64,000 nt of DNA from Euclidia mi (Eukaryota > Arthropoda > Insecta > Lepidoptera > Erebidae). Shown one piece after another: positions 1-9,712 of the stretch. How positions within the stretch are numbered: the first letter of the stretch is position 1; every line of letters begins with the position of its first letter. The stretch lies in NCBI GenBank assembly GCA_944739405.2, contig OX123182.2:92000051-92064050 (forward strand), written 5' to 3'. Both the position numbers and the translations under genes were made by a program. The notes under the pieces are model-generated. The model was not told where the DNA came from. It did not search any database and worked only from the letters and a program-made list of their open reading frames with translations.

Positions 1-1200
1 ACGAGGCAGTCGTATAGGGTTTGATGTCGAGTTTTCCGTCTCTACGCAAAGATGGTATTTGCATTGTGTTATCCCTTAGTCGCCTCTTACGACACCCGCG
101 GGAAGATAGAGGGTGGTGACAGTTGTATTCTATGCCGTCAACCACACGGCATTATTCTATGCCGTCAACCACACGGCATTGCCTAAAAAATGCCTAAAAA
201 AATTATTCTAAATTGCAGTTGAATTGACTCTAGCAAGAAATGCTCAAAAATATATTTTAAGAACTATTCAATTGCCACCAAATACAATTAATTTTGTGGT
301 TTTTTGTCTATTGGTCGGATAATGGAAATCAGGATCTGTTTTGGCCTCATGGTTCAATATTATTTTTGCGTATTTTTCTATAACTACAAATGTGTACCTA
401 CTATGATGAAGTGTTGAAATATTCGTTAATACGGTTATTACGATCAATATACCAAAAAATAAAAAGAACACAGAATTAGTGTTATACAACGTCAAATTGA
501 TTTTATAATATTAACCAAACTAAAAAACTCTTAAAATCAATACCTTCACGAAGTCTAGTCTTAGTCATATATTTTACCTACAATCACTTGCAATGTATTT
601 CTGCATAGTAGTTAGTCTATGATCGTAAATGACGTCACATAAAAATAAAGAAATACATTTTAATGTGGTATAATGATACATTTAACTCTTTTATTTACAT
701 AAATAATAAAAAATATTGACCAACGCTACTACAGATACAAGATATGATTGAAATTAATCGATATATCGTCGCCACACAGTGAATAAACGAAGCGGACCCA
801 CACCGCAGGAAAGTCAAAGTGACACTAGATTGCTTTGCCGGTATGTTCATGCAAAGCATTTGAACAAAGTAAATGTTCTGAATGCTACATCTAGTACTTT
901 AGTACATATATATCGATGGTGGCGAGCCTATTGCCGCTTATCGGGATATTTTGTTATATTTTGTTTTGTTATGCTTTAGAACTACGTAATGGGTTTCATA
1001 ATGGTCTGCCATTTTTGAGACTGCCTTCCAATAATTGCATGTAATGATTAGGTTATGAACAAATCAATAAATTATTTTCATATTTTTACTAACTTAGAAA
1101 AAAATTATGCTAGCTAGCTATCAAGTAGTAATTTGTTATCAATCAGATCATCAGATCTCACGGCTACTATTTATAGGAAATATAAAAATGTTGTACATAC
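1..1200. other. Intron 3 of eIF3d with repeat debris
   Basis: No coding exon was found here. The next eIF3d exon should begin on the minus strand after an AG with a sequence completing a Gly codon, and none was recognised. Bases 1-120 match a dispersed repeat seen again near 20700-20760, 21115-21230 and 57840-58000 (shared words such as CGCCTCTTACGACACCC). Bases 918-965 resemble a SINE-body segment also present at 52911-52950. The rest is AT-rich and featureless. Confidence 0.5.
127..180. repeat. Perfect tandem duplication of a 27-bp unit
   Basis: Bases 127-153 and 154-180 are the same 27-bp sequence, built around TATGCCGTCAACCACACGGC. It is followed by two copies of a GCCTAAAAAA-like word. 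It is probably a recent slippage duplication inside the dispersed repeat at the window start. Confidence 0.85.
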
Positions 1201-2377
1201 CCTCTTTGATACCAGGCAGAGATAACTTGGCAAGACGAGGGAAGTCCATATCCTCTATGGTGACCCAAGTTGGCCGCACAGTGACAGATGCATCACGGAT
1301 CTTCATAGGAGCACCTCTTTGGCCCCATCTCTTGCCGAGCTTGCGGTCACGTTGCTGTGATTTTAAGGACTGATGTGTATTTTAATAAATGACTTGATAT
1401 TTAACGCAAAGAATATCTAACCAAAAAAATCTATCTACAAGTGAAGATAAATAAATTAGAGTCAGTAGGATTGGAAACTAAACTAAAAAGATTCTAGTAT
1501 TGATGCAGTGATAAAACAATTGTTTCAAAGGCTTCTCATTTATACCTTAATCATTAAACCTTACTTGTCGAGAAAATAACTAAGGGAAATTACTTAATAA
1601 ATTGGTTTAGAGGTCTTAACTAAAGACTAGAAAGAAAACCTGTTTATAGGTAATAAATATTTTCATCATGATTCAAAATTTCAAATAATTGTAATATTTA
1701 GAGTATAACATGTTGTATGTTTGTAAACATTTACCTTGTTCAACGTAGTCATACCGCCAGGCGTCCGCGCGCCCCTAGCGCCGCGGCCCCGCTGCCCGCG
1801 AGCGCGACCACGCTGGTACGGCGGCTTCTGCACCCTCGTCGTGTCCACCAGGTGGAAAGTACTCTCGTCCTCTTCGTGGTAGTATGCGTACGACGAACCA
1901 GCGCCGAATTGAGATGCATACTTGTCTGAAAGTTTGTATCACATCACATATGGATTACCTATGTATTATTTACGCGTGGTGTTTATGACCAATGACCCAT
2001 TTGTATGAGTCAAAAGACACATTAAATAATATTTAATTAATAGTTAGGTACTTATTGATGTTAGAAGCGGTATAAAAAATTGTGCTGGTGTAAAGAAACG
2101 TCATTATAACCTCAAACAAAACTAATGCAGAAAGAATACACTTATATGAATACACAGTTATGAAAGCAAGAGAAGAACACTTACTTTGGTATTTCTTGTC
2201 CTGTACCATAGTCCAGTCACTGATTTTACCCAAGCGGTCACCTTTACTAAAGGGTTGGTACGGCATGTCCCGAAATTGCTCCGGCATTTCGCACGGGCCC
2301 CATCCTGTAGGATTATCTTGAATTATCGGGGCTATGAATCGTATCGGCTCCTCGGCCGGTAACACATGTTCTGACAT
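1201..2377 (-). CDS. eIF3d: Eukaryotic translation initiation factor 3 subunit D, first three coding exons (partial)
   Basis: eIF3d is a subunit of the cytoplasmic eIF3 complex, which loads mRNA on the 40S ribosome; the family is also known for a cap-binding activity. Three exons read on the minus strand: 2377-2185 (ATG at 2377), 1925-1735 and 1354-1201, with GT/AG borders at every junction. Exons 1 and 2 total 384 nt, exactly 128 codons, so exon 3 starts in phase 0; exon 3 ends after one base of a codon. Recognisable eIF3d stretches are DNPTGWGPCEMPEQFRDMPY and PFSKGDRLGK in exon 1, YAYYHEEDESTFHLVDTTRV followed by an Arg/Gly-rich segment in exon 2, and KLGKRWGQRG and DMDFPRLAKLSLPGIKEG in exon 3. 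This is roughly the first third of the usual protein of about 550 residues; the rest must lie beyond the left edge. The identification rests on family recall. Confidence 0.93.
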
Positions 2378-2894
2378 CGCTGCTGTTCAATAGCAAATTA
2401 TTTTTTAGCGATATTACAACATGAAGATACACCAATGCCACACGACACTTTCGAAATTACTTTTTTGAACTTTGATTTTGACAATGATGACATTGCTTTG
2501 AGTATGGGTCTTTATGCTCTTATTTTATTTTTTATAAATGCGGCTTACTTTGTCTTTAATTGAGTTAGTGCAATATAAAAAATGTAAGTATAAATATTTA
2601 AAATATTTATAAAATTGTCCTATATTAAATTAATCAGTCAATATTAAATTAAATCTTTTAACCACAATTAGCACCTTCTTTTTAAACAGATTAAGCGAAA
2701 GAATATTATATCAGAGATCAGATCAAGAAAAACATGATAAGCAAGTAAAAAGTGAAGCCACTTTTTTATAAATATGATAATTATGTGTATGTGAATAAAG
2801 TGATTGCGTCATATTGCGTGCCGCATTGTGATATGTTAATGCACATATTTACTGAAGTGATCCTTTTCTTACCAGACTACAGCTTTATGATTTT
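2378..2894 (-). promoter_or_regulatory. Upstream region of eIF3d
   Basis: This interval lies between the eIF3d start codon and the Penelope-like insertion, so it should hold the eIF3d 5'UTR and core promoter on the minus strand. I see no convincing TATA box or initiator; the call is positional. The Penelope element sits only about 520 bp from the start codon. Nothing else was recognised in it. Confidence 0.35.
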
Positions 2895-2942
2895 TATCAG
2901 TACGTATAGAAACTTTTAAACACTCGCGTTGCATGTTTAAGA

Positions 2943-3246
2943 ATATATATCTATACGGGAATTAACGCGAACATGCATTAGGTATTTTTATTTTTGCTTG
3001 ACGTTTCGAGACGGTTGCACGTCCCGTGGTCGCAAGCTGACTGGTGTAGCGATGTCACGTCTCCGTGTGCGAGGTAGAAGATTCTATTTCTACCCCCGCG
3101 TTGTTGATTTTCGAAGTGCCGGCGCAAAACACACTAACCGTATCTGTATATTGAACATTCGCCGACTGCGCATTGGATCACTGGATTCCACGTCGATGAC
3201 AATTTGAAGCCCTCTTCCCGATTGAAATTTTTATTTTTTCTGATTT
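2943..3246 (-). repeat. Left inverted pLTR arm of the PLE
   Basis: This is a reverse-complement copy of 5189-5518. Both arms share TGACGTTTCGAGACGG and the segment ending in ATTGAAATTTTTAT. The left arm lacks about 22 nt after GCGCATT that the right arm has. The word CGAAACGTC resembles the 3' core of PLE hammerhead ribozymes, but the CTGATGA half was not seen. Confidence 0.88.
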
Positions 3247-3392
3247 GTGTGATCGGATAACGTTCTTACAAGCAAGTCGGACATTCGAACTATGTAGTGC
3301 TACTCACGAGCGAAAGTTCTCGAAGTTATTAAACCGACGGTATGCGAATAAAACGTTACCTACGGAATCGGTACAAACCAGTAACACCGTAG

Positions 3393-5400
3393 GTAATTAA
3401 TCTATCCAACGCGAGTTTAGATGAATCTACGATTAACATCTTGGCCAAAGGTTTAAACTTCGCATTAACACCTAAGCGAATACCGTACGAAAATATAATC
3501 AGCAGTGTTGAGGAGACGATTATCCGTAATAAAGTACCACCCAGTGATGCCGATACCCTACGACAGGACGTCGCGGTGATATTACGGAAGTCGAAGATAC
3601 CTGCCAGTAATGTCACTATGGAAGAGCGTCAAGCACTGAAAAGGATTCGGGACAACCAGGATATTTTAGTGCTTAAGGCCGACAAGGGAAACGCCACTGT
3701 AGTGATGAATACGGCTGATTATACGGACAAGGTACGAGAGTTGTTATGTGATAACAAGGTTTATAAACCGGTCTCATATAACCCCACGGCCAGAGTAACG
3801 CACAGAATACGAGCAGTGATACAAGACCACCAGGACCTGTTCACGGAAGATGAGTACAACAAGTTATATGGTCCCAAGCCATACCAACCACCTAGGCTAT
3901 ATGGTCTGCCTAAGGTACATAAGCCCAACGTGCCACTGCGGCCTATCGTAAGCCAGATTTCCTCGCCTACTTACGACCTTGCGAAGCACGGTGCATCGGT
4001 ATTGCAGCCATATAGTCGGTATGACACCGTCTTTCGTGAAGAACTCGCGTCATTTCGTCCAGATCGTTCAAAGTATCCGATTGGAACCGGAAGATGTAAT
4101 GGAAAGCTTTGACGTTGAGTCGCTCTTTACCAATGTTCCAATAAGGGAATGTCTGGACGTAGTGAGGGACAGACTGAGTGACAACGATATGCCTCACAAC
4201 TATATTGATCTACTAAAACACTGCTTAGATGGCAACTACTTCCTCTTCCAAGGCCAATATTACCTCCAGATCGATGGTGTCGCAATGGGGAGTCCAGTAG
4301 CCCCAGTACTGGCTAATATCTGGATGGAACATTTTAAGGAAAAGGCGCTTAGCATCGGACCTAAGACCATCAGGCTTTGGAAAAGATACGTGGACGATAT
4401 CTTTAGTATCGTAAAAGGAGGTAAGCAGGAAGTAGATCAATATGTGCAACACCTTAACTCCATTCATCCGAAGATGAGATTCACCTACGAAATGGAAACT
4501 GACAGATCGTTGTCATTCTTGGATGTCAAAGTGACTGTGAGACCAGATGGGTCCTTAACACACTGCGTATACCGGAAGCCTACACACACAGATAGATACC
4601 TGCACGCCACGTCGCACCACCATCCTCGACACCTGCAATCCGTTGTGACGTCACTAAAAAACAGAGCACACGACCTCTGTGACCCTGAGCATTTGAAGCT
4701 AGAGCTAGACCATGTTCAGGAGGTACTTAGGAAGAACGGATACCAGATACAACGTCGAATGACGCGGCCTATCAAGCAAGATAAACATCCGGCGGTAAAT
4801 AGACAACCTACCTACATGCCCTACATTAGAGGTGTTACGGATAAAATAGGAGCAAAGTTAAAAAACTACTCCATTCCGACCGTATTTACACCAGGAGCCA
4901 AAGTATACAACATGGTGGGCACACCAAAGGATGTTCTACCGCTACAAACCCCAGGTGTCTATAAAATCAACTGCAGCTGCGGAAGCTCTTACATAGGGCA
5001 AACGAAGCGGACCATCGCTGAACGTATAAAGGAGCACATCGCAGCTGTAAAGAACCGTCAAACCAACAATTCGGCGATTGCGGAACATTTACTTCAATCG
5101 GGCACCAATCACTGGATTGAATTTCATCGTCCCCAAGTCCTCTCCACGGAACGCCACTTTTACCCACGAGTTGTGCGTGAAGCGATCGAAATCAGAAAAC
5201 ATAAAAATTTCAATCGGGAAGAGGGCTTCAAATTGTCATCGACGTGGAATCCAGTGATCCGGTTAACAACACCCTACTTTAATGCGCAGCCGGCGAATGT
5301 TCAATATACAGATACGGTTAGTGTGTTTTGCGCCGGCACTTCGAAAATCAACAACGCGGGGGTAGAAATAGAATCTTCTACCTCGCACACGGAGACGTGA
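3393..5400 (+). pseudogene. PLE polyprotein: reverse transcriptase plus GIY-YIG endonuclease, frameshifted
   Basis: Two overlapping frames carry one protein. The first is open from 3393 to 4112 without an obvious Met; residues resemble PLE N-terminal RT sequence (LKADKGNATVVMN, then PLRPIVSQISSPTYD). The second takes over around 4020 and runs to the stop at 5400. It holds RT motif A (SFDVESLFTNVP), motif B (GVAMGSPVAPVLANI), the catalytic YVDD box at 4387-4398, and a GIY-YIG nuclease module from about 4950 (GVYKINCSCG, SYIGQTKRT, conserved Arg and a downstream Glu). The frame change at 4010-4025 and the lack of a proper N-terminus point to a defective copy. A sequencing error at the shift cannot be excluded. 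Confidence 0.9.
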
Positions 5401-5518
5401 CATCGCTACACCAGTCAGCTTGCGACCACGGGACGTGCAACCGTCTCGAAACGTCAAGCAAAAATAAGGTATGTAAATACCTAATGCATGTTCGCGTTAA
5501 TTCCCGTATAGATATATA
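5189..5518 (+). repeat. Right pLTR arm of the PLE
   Basis: This contains the last codons of the endonuclease and the 3' tail. It pairs with 2943-3246 as an inverted repeat and ends against the 3' target duplication. Confidence 0.88.
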
Positions 5519-5532
5519 TCAGTACGTATGTT

Positions 5533-5999
5533 CAGTGGCGGCGCTAGGCGTCGGCGACGTCGGCGACCGCCGTCGGCCTCGCGCGTGAGGGGGCCTCGCA
5601 TAAAAGTTTTACAAGTTACATACTTAATATCGTTTCGCCAATCATCCTGGCTTAGGTAGCCGACATCCGACAATTCGGGAAAAATCTAAGCAAACGCTAA
5701 TGACTTCAATTATTTTCGAACACGTGCGTGACAATGACAAGTAAGTACTTAGTACTTTACGGATACCTATTCAGAATCTTCTGCCTTGCAACACTATGTA
5801 ATGAAATTTTATCGACACGACATCTATGTTGGGTGAAAAGTTTTAAATTGTCATTTATTTATTCACACATTATTTTATAATTTGGCGCACTTAATTTAAC
5901 GGTTTTTTTACTAGAAGTAAACGGGGCCTCGCCATCGATTTAAAGGGTCTCGCAAACTTGATGTCGCCGACGTCCACATGTGGTCTAGCGCCGCCACTG
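5533..5999. mobile_element. hAT-type MITE, 467 bp, 8-bp target duplication
   Basis: The ends are inverted: CAGTGGCGGCGCTAG at the left and CTAGCGCCGCCACTG at the right. The flanks carry the direct repeat CGTATGTT at 5525-5532 and 6000-6007. An 8-bp duplication with CAGTGGC-type ends is the hAT signature. No transposase coding is present, so it is non-autonomous. It landed in host sequence that overlaps the 3' target duplication of the Penelope element, so it is the younger insertion. The inner arms also pair loosely through GTCGGCGAC-like words. Confidence 0.9.
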
Positions 6000-6289
6000 C
6001 GTATGTTCATTGATCATCTATTGGAGGTGCTAAGATTCTGACTAGTAACTCTAGTGGCGAATTCGGAAGTTGTCCGAGTACGACACTTTTGACAGCTTTC
6101 AATACAACTTTGCTTCGAGGTTATAATTGTAATAGGGAAGTTTCCTGCAAGTGAAATAAATTACCTATACCTCACCCACTCACCTCATAACTTCTCTGGA
6201 AGGTACGACATGGAGGTAAGGCCATAGGGTAAAGCAACCCGTCCTTTTGTATACCTAGTTATCATTTCTTTTATTGAACAAATATGAAA

Positions 6290-6525
6290 GGACCTATTTA
6301 ATACTAGTCGACGCCAGCGGCTTCGCACGCACATATTTTCGAATTGCCCGTTTTGCCCGATCCCGTGGGAATTTCGGGAAATCCCGTCTTAGTGCACCTC
6401 TACGGTGCCCAAGGAACATACATGCTAAATTTCATCTTCTTGTGACCAGTAGTTTCGCCTGTAGCGTGTCTGTCAGTCAGTCAGTAACGCAAGGATTTTA
6501 TATATTAAGATTTGTTGATTAAAAG
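6290..6525 (+). repeat. Dispersed repeat R, copy 1
   Basis: Shares GATCCCGTGGGAATTTCGGG, a CATACATGC word and the ending GTCAGTCAGTCAGTAACGCA with 27655-27865 (plus) and, reversed, with 20205-20350. It is a lepidopteran-type interspersed repeat of unknown class and does not encode a convincing protein. Confidence 0.7.
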
Positions 6526-6583
6526 ACCTATTTCTTGAGTAGGTACTCGGCGATAAAGCCATCTGGTGCTTCCACTTGGCAGT

Positions 6584-6756
6584 TGTCATATATGGAATAA
6601 TGTAGGTACCTTCAATACTTGTGAAATATTCTTTTATTAAAAATATTCGCTAAGTCGAGGGTAGGTTGTCATTTGACACATTGATTTGTACTGTGCTATG
6701 CTACTCAGCGCAATAAACTGATTTACCAAAATCTCGTGTTTTAATGGACATAATAG
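6584..6756 (+). repeat. 5' LTR, 173 bp
   Basis: Starts TGTCATATATGG and ends GGACATAATAG. It contains AATAAA at 6712-6717. It is unusually short for a gypsy element and differs from the 3' LTR by one base near 6640. Confidence 0.93.
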
Positions 6757-6768
6757 TGGCGACGTGTG
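6757..6768 (+). promoter_or_regulatory. Primer binding site candidate
   Basis: TGGCGACGTGTG directly follows the 5' LTR, where a tRNA primer should pair. TGGCGAC-type sites are known for tRNA-Arg priming in insect gypsy elements; the exact tRNA is inference. Gag starts 13 nt further on. Confidence 0.55.
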
Positions 6769-6781
6769 TTAATTGTGAACT

Positions 6782-7888
6782 ATGGAGCGTAAACTAGTGA
6801 AATTTCATGAGTTCAATGTGAAAACAGACAATTGGGACAGTTACGTAACTCGACTCAATTATTGCTTTGAAGCGAGTGGAATCGTCCTCGATTCGGTCAA
6901 AAAAGCTAACTTTTTTACGATTTGTGGTGCTCAGACTTTCGATACTGTTCTTGCATTAATCACTCCAAAAAAATCCAGTGATGTGACTTATCCTGAAGTT
7001 ATAGATGTGTTGACCAAACATTATAGTCCAAAGCCAAATGAAATATCAATGTCATACAAATTTTATCATCGTGATCAAACAAAGGACGAGACAGCGACGG
7101 AATATATCGCTCAGTTAAGAAAAATCAGTACCGACTGTAATTTTCCAAATCTGGAACGCATGTTGCGGGATAGATTGGTGTGTGGCATGAGTGATCGCAA
7201 ACTGCAGTACGAGCTGTTGAAGAAAGACAATCTCGAGTACAAGGACGTCGTTGACGCCATGGAGTCCGCGGGGAGGGACGCGCGCATGATGCAGCAGGCC
7301 GAGCGCGCGGCCACGCCGGCACACGCCGATGCCGCCGCCGCGCCGCCCGCGCTGCCCCCGCCTGAGCCGATGGATGTCAACGCGTTCAAAACCAAAACAA
7401 ACATTCGTCTTTGCTACAGATGTGGTGATCGTCACGGTGGTGAATGCCGTTTTATCAATGCAGTTTGTCATTTTTGCAAGAAAAAGGGTCATATTGAGAA
7501 AATCTGCACAGCTAAAAAGAAAAGTACTTCAGGAAAAGTAAACTACGCTGAAGAGATGCAGTCTGACGCGCAGCTGAACGGGATTTACAAAGTGGAGGGC
7601 GCGAACACGCGCGTTCCTGCCTACAAGCTACGCGTGTTGCTGAACGACGTGCCTGTGGACATGGAAGTGGACTCGGGTGCCGCTTTTTCACTGGTCAACG
7701 AGCGCACTTGGGCGCGCCTACAGCCGCGCGCCGCCGCCGCGCCGCGTCCCATGCACACTCGGCTGCGCACTTGGAACGACTCACAGGTTTCGGTCATTGG
7801 ACAAGCAACAGTCAAGGTCATGTATAAGGACATTCAAACTGAATTAAACATAATAGTGGCTAGAGGTTCAGGGCCAAACTTATTATGA
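6782..7888 (+). CDS. gag-pro: Gag and aspartic protease of the gypsy element
   Basis: A 368-codon open frame starting at ATG 6782, 25 nt past the LTR. Residues 1-165 are a retrotransposon gag/capsid-like region. An Ala/Pro-rich linker follows near residues 175-195. Then come two zinc knuckles: a Cys-rich one (CYRCGDRHGGEC) and a CCHC one (CHFCKKKGHIEKIC). A retropepsin active site, VDSGAAFSLV, lies near residue 300. The frame ends at a TGA (7886-7888) just before the usual protease-RT junction; the same frame resumes as RT, so this stop looks like a single nonsense change. Base composition in the linker is very GC-rich, unlike the rest. Confidence 0.9.
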   Translation: MERKLVKFHEFNVKTDNWDSYVTRLNYCFEASGIVLDSVKKANFFTICGAQTFDTVLALITPKKSSDVTYPEVIDVLTKHYSPKPNEISMSYKFYHRDQTKDETATEYIAQLRKISTDCNFPNLERMLRDRLVCGMSDRKLQYELLKKDNLEYKDVVDAMESAGRDARMMQQAERAATPAHADAAAAPPALPPPEPMDVNAFKTKTNIRLCYRCGDRHGGECRFINAVCHFCKKKGHIEKICTAKKKSTSGKVNYAEEMQSDAQLNGIYKVEGANTRVPAYKLRVLLNDVPVDMEVDSGAAFSLVNERTWARLQPRAAAAPRPMHTRLRTWNDSQVSVIGQATVKVMYKDIQTELNIIVARGSGPNLL

Positions 7889-8791
7889 CGTGATTGGTTT
7901 GAGCCCCTCGAAATTTCTATAAAATTTAATAAAATTTTAGATACTGACTTGTCAGCAACGAATGCATTATTAACTAAGTATGGGGTAGTTTTCAAGGACG
8001 AACTCGGTACTTACCGGGGAGACCCCGTCGCGATTCATTTGAAACCGAATGCAACGCCTAAGTTTTTGAAAGCTAGACCCGTACCGTTCGCTATTAAAGA
8101 TAGGGTTGAACAAGAGATAGATCGATTGGTAGGTGAAAATGTTTTGCAACCCGGATCATATTCAGAATGGGCCACTCCGGTAGTCCCAATAATAAAAAAG
8201 AACGGTGCGGTCCGTCTGTGCGGCGATTATCGTAGTACGGTGAATCAGGCTACGGAAACCGATACTTACCCGATGCCTACAGCTAGTGAAATTTTCGCAA
8301 TTATATCTGGAGGAAAATTTTATACGACATTAGACCTTGATCGCGCCTACACACAAGTGGTCGTTACTGAAGACACGTCTCGCCTTTTAACACTAAACAC
8401 ATGTAAGGGTCTTTACACTGTACATAGGCTAGCATTCGGCGTGAAAGCGTGCCCTGGCATCTTTCAACGGCTGATGACAGCGTTGCTGGCAGGCGTGCCT
8501 GGGGTCGCCGTGCTGATCGATGACGTCATCGTCAGCGGCCGCACTATGGTAGAGATGACGCAGCGTCTTGATGTAGTACTAGGCCGTATTGAGAAGGCAG
8601 GTTTACGTCTCAATAAGGACAAATGTAAGTTCGCGAAGGAGCGAGTGGAATTTTTGGGGTTTGTTATCGATGCTGACGGGATTCACCCGGCACCGAGTAA
8701 GGTTGAGTCCATACTCAATACTCCAGAACCTAAAAATGTCCAGCAATTACAAGCATTTCTTGGTTTATATAACTTTTATGAGAGGTTCTAA
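7889..8791 (+). pseudogene. pol: Reverse transcriptase of the gypsy element, truncated by a foldback insertion
   Basis: This continues in the gag-pro frame after the TGA at 7886-7888. RT motifs appear in order: VRLCGDYRSTVNQ, YTTLDLDRAYTQV, AFGVKACPGIFQRLM and the catalytic box as AVLIDDVIV, where Leu stands in place of the usual Tyr/Phe of Y/F-x-D-D. The frame ends at 8791 within the conserved GLYNFYERF segment, because about 27 nt of extra sequence follow. The downstream RNase H is in another frame. Confidence 0.9.
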
Positions 8792-8801
8792 TATCTCATA
8801 G

Positions 8802-8842
8802 GACTCTAATATCGTACCCCATAAGGCTACGATATTAGAGTC
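8802..8842. repeat. 15-bp perfect foldback inside RT
   Basis: GACTCTAATATCGTA at 8802-8816 is the exact reverse complement of 8828-8842, with an 11-bp spacer. The right arm is native pol sequence. The left arm and adjoining bases are extra, so this is a short templated inverted duplication that shifts the reading frame. Confidence 0.88.
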
Positions 8843-9317
8843 TCTACATAGATTGCTCGACAAATCGCAGAAGTGGGTGTGGACTGACCGAGAGCAGGCC
8901 AGTTTCAATACTGCTAAACGTTTACTTTCTTCTGATCTGACACTTGTACACTATGACTTGAACAAGCCGCTGATTCTCACCTGCGACAGTTCAGAGTACG
9001 GAGCGGGAGCTGTCTTGTCCCACATCATGGAGGACGGACATGAACGTCCTATCGCCATGGGCTCTAGGACATTGCATTCGCATGAGCGTCGTTACTCGCA
9101 ACTTGATAAAGAAGCGACTGCTATAATGTTTGGAATAAATAAATTCCAGAATTACTTAATGGGTAGGTCTTTTACGATAGTTACGGACCATAAACCATTG
9201 TTAGGAATTTTTGATCCTAAAAAGCCCATACCTCATGTTTTATCACCACGTTTGACACGAATAGCATTGATATTAACTTCTTATAGTTACGACATTATAC
9301 ATACACAGTACAGATAG
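8815..9317 (+). pseudogene. pol: RNase H segment of gypsy pol, shifted frame
   Basis: The frame reads through the connection region and an RT-linked RNase H. Recognisable words are LTCDSSEYGAGAVLSH (first catalytic Asp), RRYSQLDKEATAIMFGINKF (catalytic Glu) and FTIVTDHKPLLGIF (third Asp). It ends at a TAG near 9317. The next part of pol resumes three bases later in the gag frame, so there is a small indel at the join. Confidence 0.88.
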
Positions 9318-9319
9318 GT

Positions 9320-9712
9320 CATGCTGATGGACTAAGTCGTTGGCCGCAGCCTATTCCTGAACAAGCTGAACCACAGCTCTGTGACATACTGCTGATGGCA
9401 GAGGCCCCTGATGACTTTCCGATTGATGTGGACAAAATAGCACACGCTACAAAACAGGACAACGTTCTTAATCGAGTAAGTCATCACATTCTATGCGGTT
9501 GGCCAGCCAAAATATCAGATGATCAGCTACGTCCATACTGGCTGCATCGGGCTGAGTTGTCATTGCACGAGGACTGCGTCCTCTAAGGCTGCCGCGTAGT
9601 AGTGCCTCCGCCGCTTCGTGAAACAGTGCTGCATGCTCTTCACAAAACGCACAGTGGCATTGTCCAAACTAAATCACTCGCCAGAAGTTATGTTTGGTGG
9701 CCACAGTTATGC
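9320..9712 (+). pseudogene. pol: Pol linker to integrase N-terminus, with an in-frame stop
   Basis: Reads HADGLSRWPQPIPEQ and continues in the gag frame; a TAA at 9584-9586 interrupts it. After the stop the same frame continues with GCRVVVPPPLRETVL and the integrase zinc-finger His pair (LHALHKTHSG). It is cut at WWPQLC by the nested element at 9713. Confidence 0.82.

Larger units (their letters stand above)
2908..5516 (+). mobile_element. Penelope-like retroelement (PLE) with inverted pLTR arms
   Basis: The element lies between two perfect copies of the 13-bp direct repeat TATCAGTACGTAT (2895-2907 and 5517-5529), read as its target-site duplication. Left arm 2943-3246 is an inverted copy of right arm 5189-5518, with about 22 nt missing from the left arm. 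The right arm is the 3' end of the coding region plus 3' tail, so the left arm carries an antisense copy of the GIY-YIG C-terminus. Inverted partial pLTRs of this kind are typical of Penelope elements. The interior encodes reverse transcriptase and a GIY-YIG endonuclease, with a frameshift. It probably spread by target-primed reverse transcription and is now inactive. Confidence 0.92.

Noticed and set aside
1717..1929. Plus-strand frame rich in Arg, Ala and Pro
   Set aside because: It is the opposite strand of eIF3d exon 2; its Arg/Pro richness comes from the Arg/Gly repeat of that exon.
3356..3616. Minus-strand frame over the start of the PLE coding region
   Set aside because: It overlaps the clearly recognisable reverse transcriptase frame on the plus strand and has no homology of its own.
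7111..7492. Long minus-strand frames over the gag region
   Set aside because: They are shadows of the GC-rich gag linker on the opposite strand.
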